NCBI GenBank assembly: GCA_937911865.1
Contig: CALDSK010000338.1
Location: 1-42,910, forward strand
Origin: an uncultured Synechococcus sp.
GTDB taxonomy: Bacteria > Cyanobacteriota > Cyanobacteriia > Phormidesmidales > Phormidesmidaceae
Length of the DNA stretch: 42,910 bases
Direction of reading: 5' to 3'
The notes beneath the pieces are model-generated. The model did no database searches. It was not told where the DNA came from and saw only the letters and a list, made by a program, of their open reading frames with translations. Each line of letters begins with the position of its first letter. Within the stretch, counting starts at the first letter, position 1. Position numbers and translations under genes: made by a program. Shown here one piece after another: positions 40,667 to 42,910 of the stretch.

Positions 40667-41395
40667 CTACAGTCGAACGAATGCGCTGCAGTCCGGTAGG
40701 TCGGTTGTGGCAGTGCTGGTGGTGGCAGTGTTGGCCGATGGTGCTGTTGTGCTAGACGCACTCACGCTGCAAAAGTAAGCCCCCCGCAACAGCATGCCTC
40801 GGTTATTGATCTCAGAACGGTTGCCAATGTCCTGTAGTGCTAGGGCGTCGTTACGATTGGTCGCATCGCCGCTGTGGAAGACGCGCAGCTGATACTGATT
40901 GTCTTGAGCAACGGTCCCAAACTGCAAGACAAACCCATAACGGCTGAAATAACTCAGTCGATTCCATTGACTTTCACGCACGATCACATCGACATACTGA
41001 AACCCTTCTGAAGTCTTATAGGCTTGCCATTGTTCGATCAGGGTGTCTGAGCCCAATCTATCGCCGATTTGGTCGCGAATCCACGAAAAGCTGGGCTGGC
41101 TCAGCTGGGTTGGCGAGAGCTGGCTGGCAGCGGCTGTGATGGTTCCTTGGTCTGATGAGAGGAAAAGCGGAAACCGGTTGAGGTCTGAGAGCTGCGATCG
41201 CACAGAAGCCAAAGATTGCTGATTTTCTACGCCCAAAGGTGGAGGGCTACTGGGGACTGCGGGAATAGACTCAGGCGCATTTCCCTGTGCAAATGAGATC
41301 GATGCAGATGAGACGGTTTCAATTACGCCTAACAAGGCCGCTGAGCCAGCCAATATCCAAAGGTTGCTCTGCACCGCCTTTACCCAGTCAGTCAT
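40667..41395 (-). CDS. Secreted or membrane-anchored hypothetical protein
   Basis: A 242-residue protein with one N-terminal hydrophobic segment (~10-36, probably signal peptide or anchor), a Pro/Ser-rich linker, then a domain with VDVIVRESQWNRLSYFSRYGFVLQFG and YQLRVFHSGDA as landmarks. The C-terminus is Ser/Thr/Ala-rich with two Cys (YFCSVS, DLPDCSAF) that could form a disulphide. I know no family. It lies 45 bp downstream of the radical-SAM gene on the same strand and may be co-transcribed. Confidence 0.78.
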   Translation of the reverse strand: MTDWVKAVQSNLWILAGSAALLGVIETVSSASISFAQGNAPESIPAVPSSPPPLGVENQQSLASVRSQLSDLNRFPLFLSSDQGTITAAASQLSPTQLSQPSFSWIRDQIGDRLGSDTLIEQWQAYKTSEGFQYVDVIVRESQWNRLSYFSRYGFVLQFGTVAQDNQYQLRVFHSGDATNRNDALALQDIGNRSEINNRGMLLRGAYFCSVSASSTTAPSANTATTSTATTDLPDCSAFVRL

Positions 41396-41420
41396 ACGCC
41401 CTCCTCTGTATGGCCTTTAC

Positions 41421-41446
41421 TTTTACATTAGAGTTTTACATTAGGC
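41421..41446. repeat. 13-bp duplication over a stop codon
   Basis: TTTTACATTAGAG followed by TTTTACATTAGGC; the second copy contains the stop (TAA, minus strand, 41441-41443) of the radical-SAM protein. Confidence 0.9.
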
Positions 41447-42910
41447 TGTCAAAATGAGCTTTTGTCGATGAATATGACCCAAGGCTAGAGACTGGCCACT
41501 GACAGTCTCTAGCATCGTCAGTACGCCTTGAGGCCGCAGCAGCGTACCGTCGTTGCGACAGCTGCCGACATAGCGCACTACGCACTGTCCTGTTTCAATC
41601 AGGCGGTTTTTTACGGCAGGGGGAAGTTCAGTGAGCCCAGCTGGGCTGACGATGTCTAGTTCAAAGAGACGTGAGCGCAGATCTACTTCCTTCTGCTTTC
41701 CAGACTTTGTTGTTTTCGTATGCATAATGTGATCGGCTGCTGATACCTGCTCTACCCAGCCAACCCAACGCTCGGCGCTGGCCGTCTTAGCCTCAGCATT
41801 CAGTGCCAGAAAATACACTGCTTTGTCCAGACTTTTCGTCGCAGACGGCATTTGCAGAGAAATTTCTTTAGCGCTGTAAATTGGGACGTCTTCAGGCAGC
41901 TGCTCCTGTAGCTGAGTTCTAAACGCTTCTACCGACAGTTCTTTGGTCAGCTCAAAGTCAATCAGTTCTCCGGTGCTAGTGATGCCCAGCGGTAGCGCAT
42001 TGGCTGGTGAAATTCGAGGGCCTGGATGAAACCCACCGGTAAAGGCAATCGGTAACGCGGCGCGGCGGATGGCTCTATCCATCAGCCTGGCAAAATCTAA
42101 GTGGCCAATGAGAGCCATATCGCCTAGCTTGCCGACTTCTAGACGGATTCTTTGGGCCCGGGTCTGATTGGGTTCAAAGTGACCGACAAACTCGGGAATT
42201 TTTGGGGGAGCAACAACGATGTTATGACCAAAGTCTGGTCCGCAGATGCCGCAGTGCGAACAGCCCTCAAACGAACAGTCAGGGACTACCGCGGCTGCTA
42301 GCGCTTTGTGTAAATCTTCTTGCAGCCACCGCTTTTCGATGCCGGTATCTATATGGTCCCAGGGAAGAGGCCGATCGAGTACGGCGGTCATCGCATCGGT
42401 CACCGCCTGCCCTGCCTGTTCTGCCGTGGGAATATTCTCGTCCAAACTCCATTCGCCGCTTTCTACCTGACGATATTGCCAATCTAATCCGGCATCTGCG
42501 ATCGCCTGCGTCCATGCACCAAATGCGTTCTCCAGGCTCTCCCACCAGGCATCCATGCCCGCGCCCAGTTCCCAGGCCCGGCGAACGACTGCTGAGAGTC
42601 TGCGATCGCCTCGACCAACAAAGTTCTCCATCGCCGAGATCCGCACATCGGTAAAGTTCGCTTTCACCCCTCGAATAGAGCGAAATTCTTCCTGCAATAG
42701 CTTTTGCTTGCGCTTAAACTCTTCAGTAGAGACTGAATGCCATTGAAACGGCGTGTGCGGCTTGGGCGTGAGGTTAGAAATTGTGATATTGAACTTTAGC
42801 GCCCGGCGACCTTTTATAAAGCATTCTCGCCGCAGCCATCGCACCGTTTCTGCAATGCCGACCACATCCACGTCAGTTTCACCCGGCAAGCCGATCATAA
42901 AGTACAGCTT
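41441..42910 (-). CDS. Radical SAM/DUF2344 fusion protein, 5' end cut by the window
   Basis: The reading frame is open to the window edge (KLYFMIGLPGETD precedes), so this is the C-terminal ~490 residues. It starts in the radical SAM core (FMIGLPGETD, FNITISNLTPKPHTPFQWH). A linker with CSFEGCSHCGICG (a Cys cluster that could bind a metal or Fe-S) leads to the DUF2344 domain (LEVGKLGDMALIGHLDFARLMDRAIRRAALP, GGFHPGPRISPANALPLG). This matches the TIGR03960/TIGR03936 B12-binding-radical SAM-associated proteins of bacteria. The exact reaction is not known to me. Confidence 0.9.
   Translation of the reverse strand, partial: KLYFMIGLPGETDVDVVGIAETVRWLRRECFIKGRRALKFNITISNLTPKPHTPFQWHSVSTEEFKRKQKLLQEEFRSIRGVKANFTDVRISAMENFVGRGDRRLSAVVRRAWELGAGMDAWWESLENAFGAWTQAIADAGLDWQYRQVESGEWSLDENIPTAEQAGQAVTDAMTAVLDRPLPWDHIDTGIEKRWLQEDLHKALAAAVVPDCSFEGCSHCGICGPDFGHNIVVAPPKIPEFVGHFEPNQTRAQRIRLEVGKLGDMALIGHLDFARLMDRAIRRAALPIAFTGGFHPGPRISPANALPLGITSTGELIDFELTKELSVEAFRTQLQEQLPEDVPIYSAKEISLQMPSATKSLDKAVYFLALNAEAKTASAERWVGWVEQVSAADHIMHTKTTKSGKQKEVDLRSRLFELDIVSPAGLTELPPAVKNRLIETGQCVVRYVGSCRNDGTLLRPQGVLTMLETVSGQSLALGHIHRQKLILTA

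Overview
The window is a stretch of cyanobacterial chromosome. Evidence: cytochrome b6f genes petB and petD, psbV (PSII cytochrome c-550), the D1-processing protease ctpA, the plastid-type genes ycf20, ycf23 and ycf37, a phylloquinone-type menG, and frequent GCGATCGC-like (HIP1) octamers. Base composition is moderate. Gene order looks like that of a free-living cyanobacterium, perhaps Leptolyngbya-like, but the lineage is a weak inference. I see no prophage, transposase, CRISPR array or rRNA.

Layout: 1-3 kb, a coiled-coil protein, a site-2 protease and a degenerate metallo-beta-lactamase-fold protein. 3.1-7.6 kb, an HD-domain phosphohydrolase and ctpA on the minus strand, divergent from petB-petD, which end at a very strong terminator. 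8-10.8 kb, an anti-sigma-type kinase and a coupled GDP-mannose dehydratase/glycosyltransferase pair. 11-16 kb, small membrane or secreted proteins, ycf20, and a minus-strand run of rpmI, rplT, an orphan solute-binding protein, ycf37 and KDPG aldolase. 16.4-24 kb, ycf23, pyrE, tRNA-Ile(CAT), a CNNM/CorC transporter-like protein, a Gfo/Idh/MocA oxidoreductase, an SGNH hydrolase and a VOC protein. 23.7-31.7 kb, a signalling area: a stand-alone receiver protein, then menG, a DUF445 protein, tRNA-Gly(TCC), a TonB-like protein and a 1132-residue CyaC-type hybrid kinase/adenylate cyclase. 31.9-42.9 kb, an acetyltransferase, a conserved hypothetical, hisC, leuB, a small conserved protein, pilD, accD, psbV, a lipoprotein binding protein, a secreted hypothetical and the truncated end of a radical-SAM/DUF2344 protein.

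Functional threads: photosynthetic electron transport and its maturation (petB, petD, psbV, ctpA, ycf37, menG); housekeeping biosynthesis (pyrE, hisC, leuB, accD, eda); translation (L20, L35, two tRNAs); and cAMP/two-component signalling (CyaC-type cyclase plus a receiver paralogue).

The most unusual thing I see is not a gene. More than twenty short tandem duplications (2-5 copies, unit 12-19 bp) sit in intergenic gaps, and many lie directly on start or stop codons. The units differ from locus to locus, so this is not one dispersed repeat family. Several have entered coding sequence and lengthen protein termini. All calls come from reading the sequence by eye; no database search was possible.
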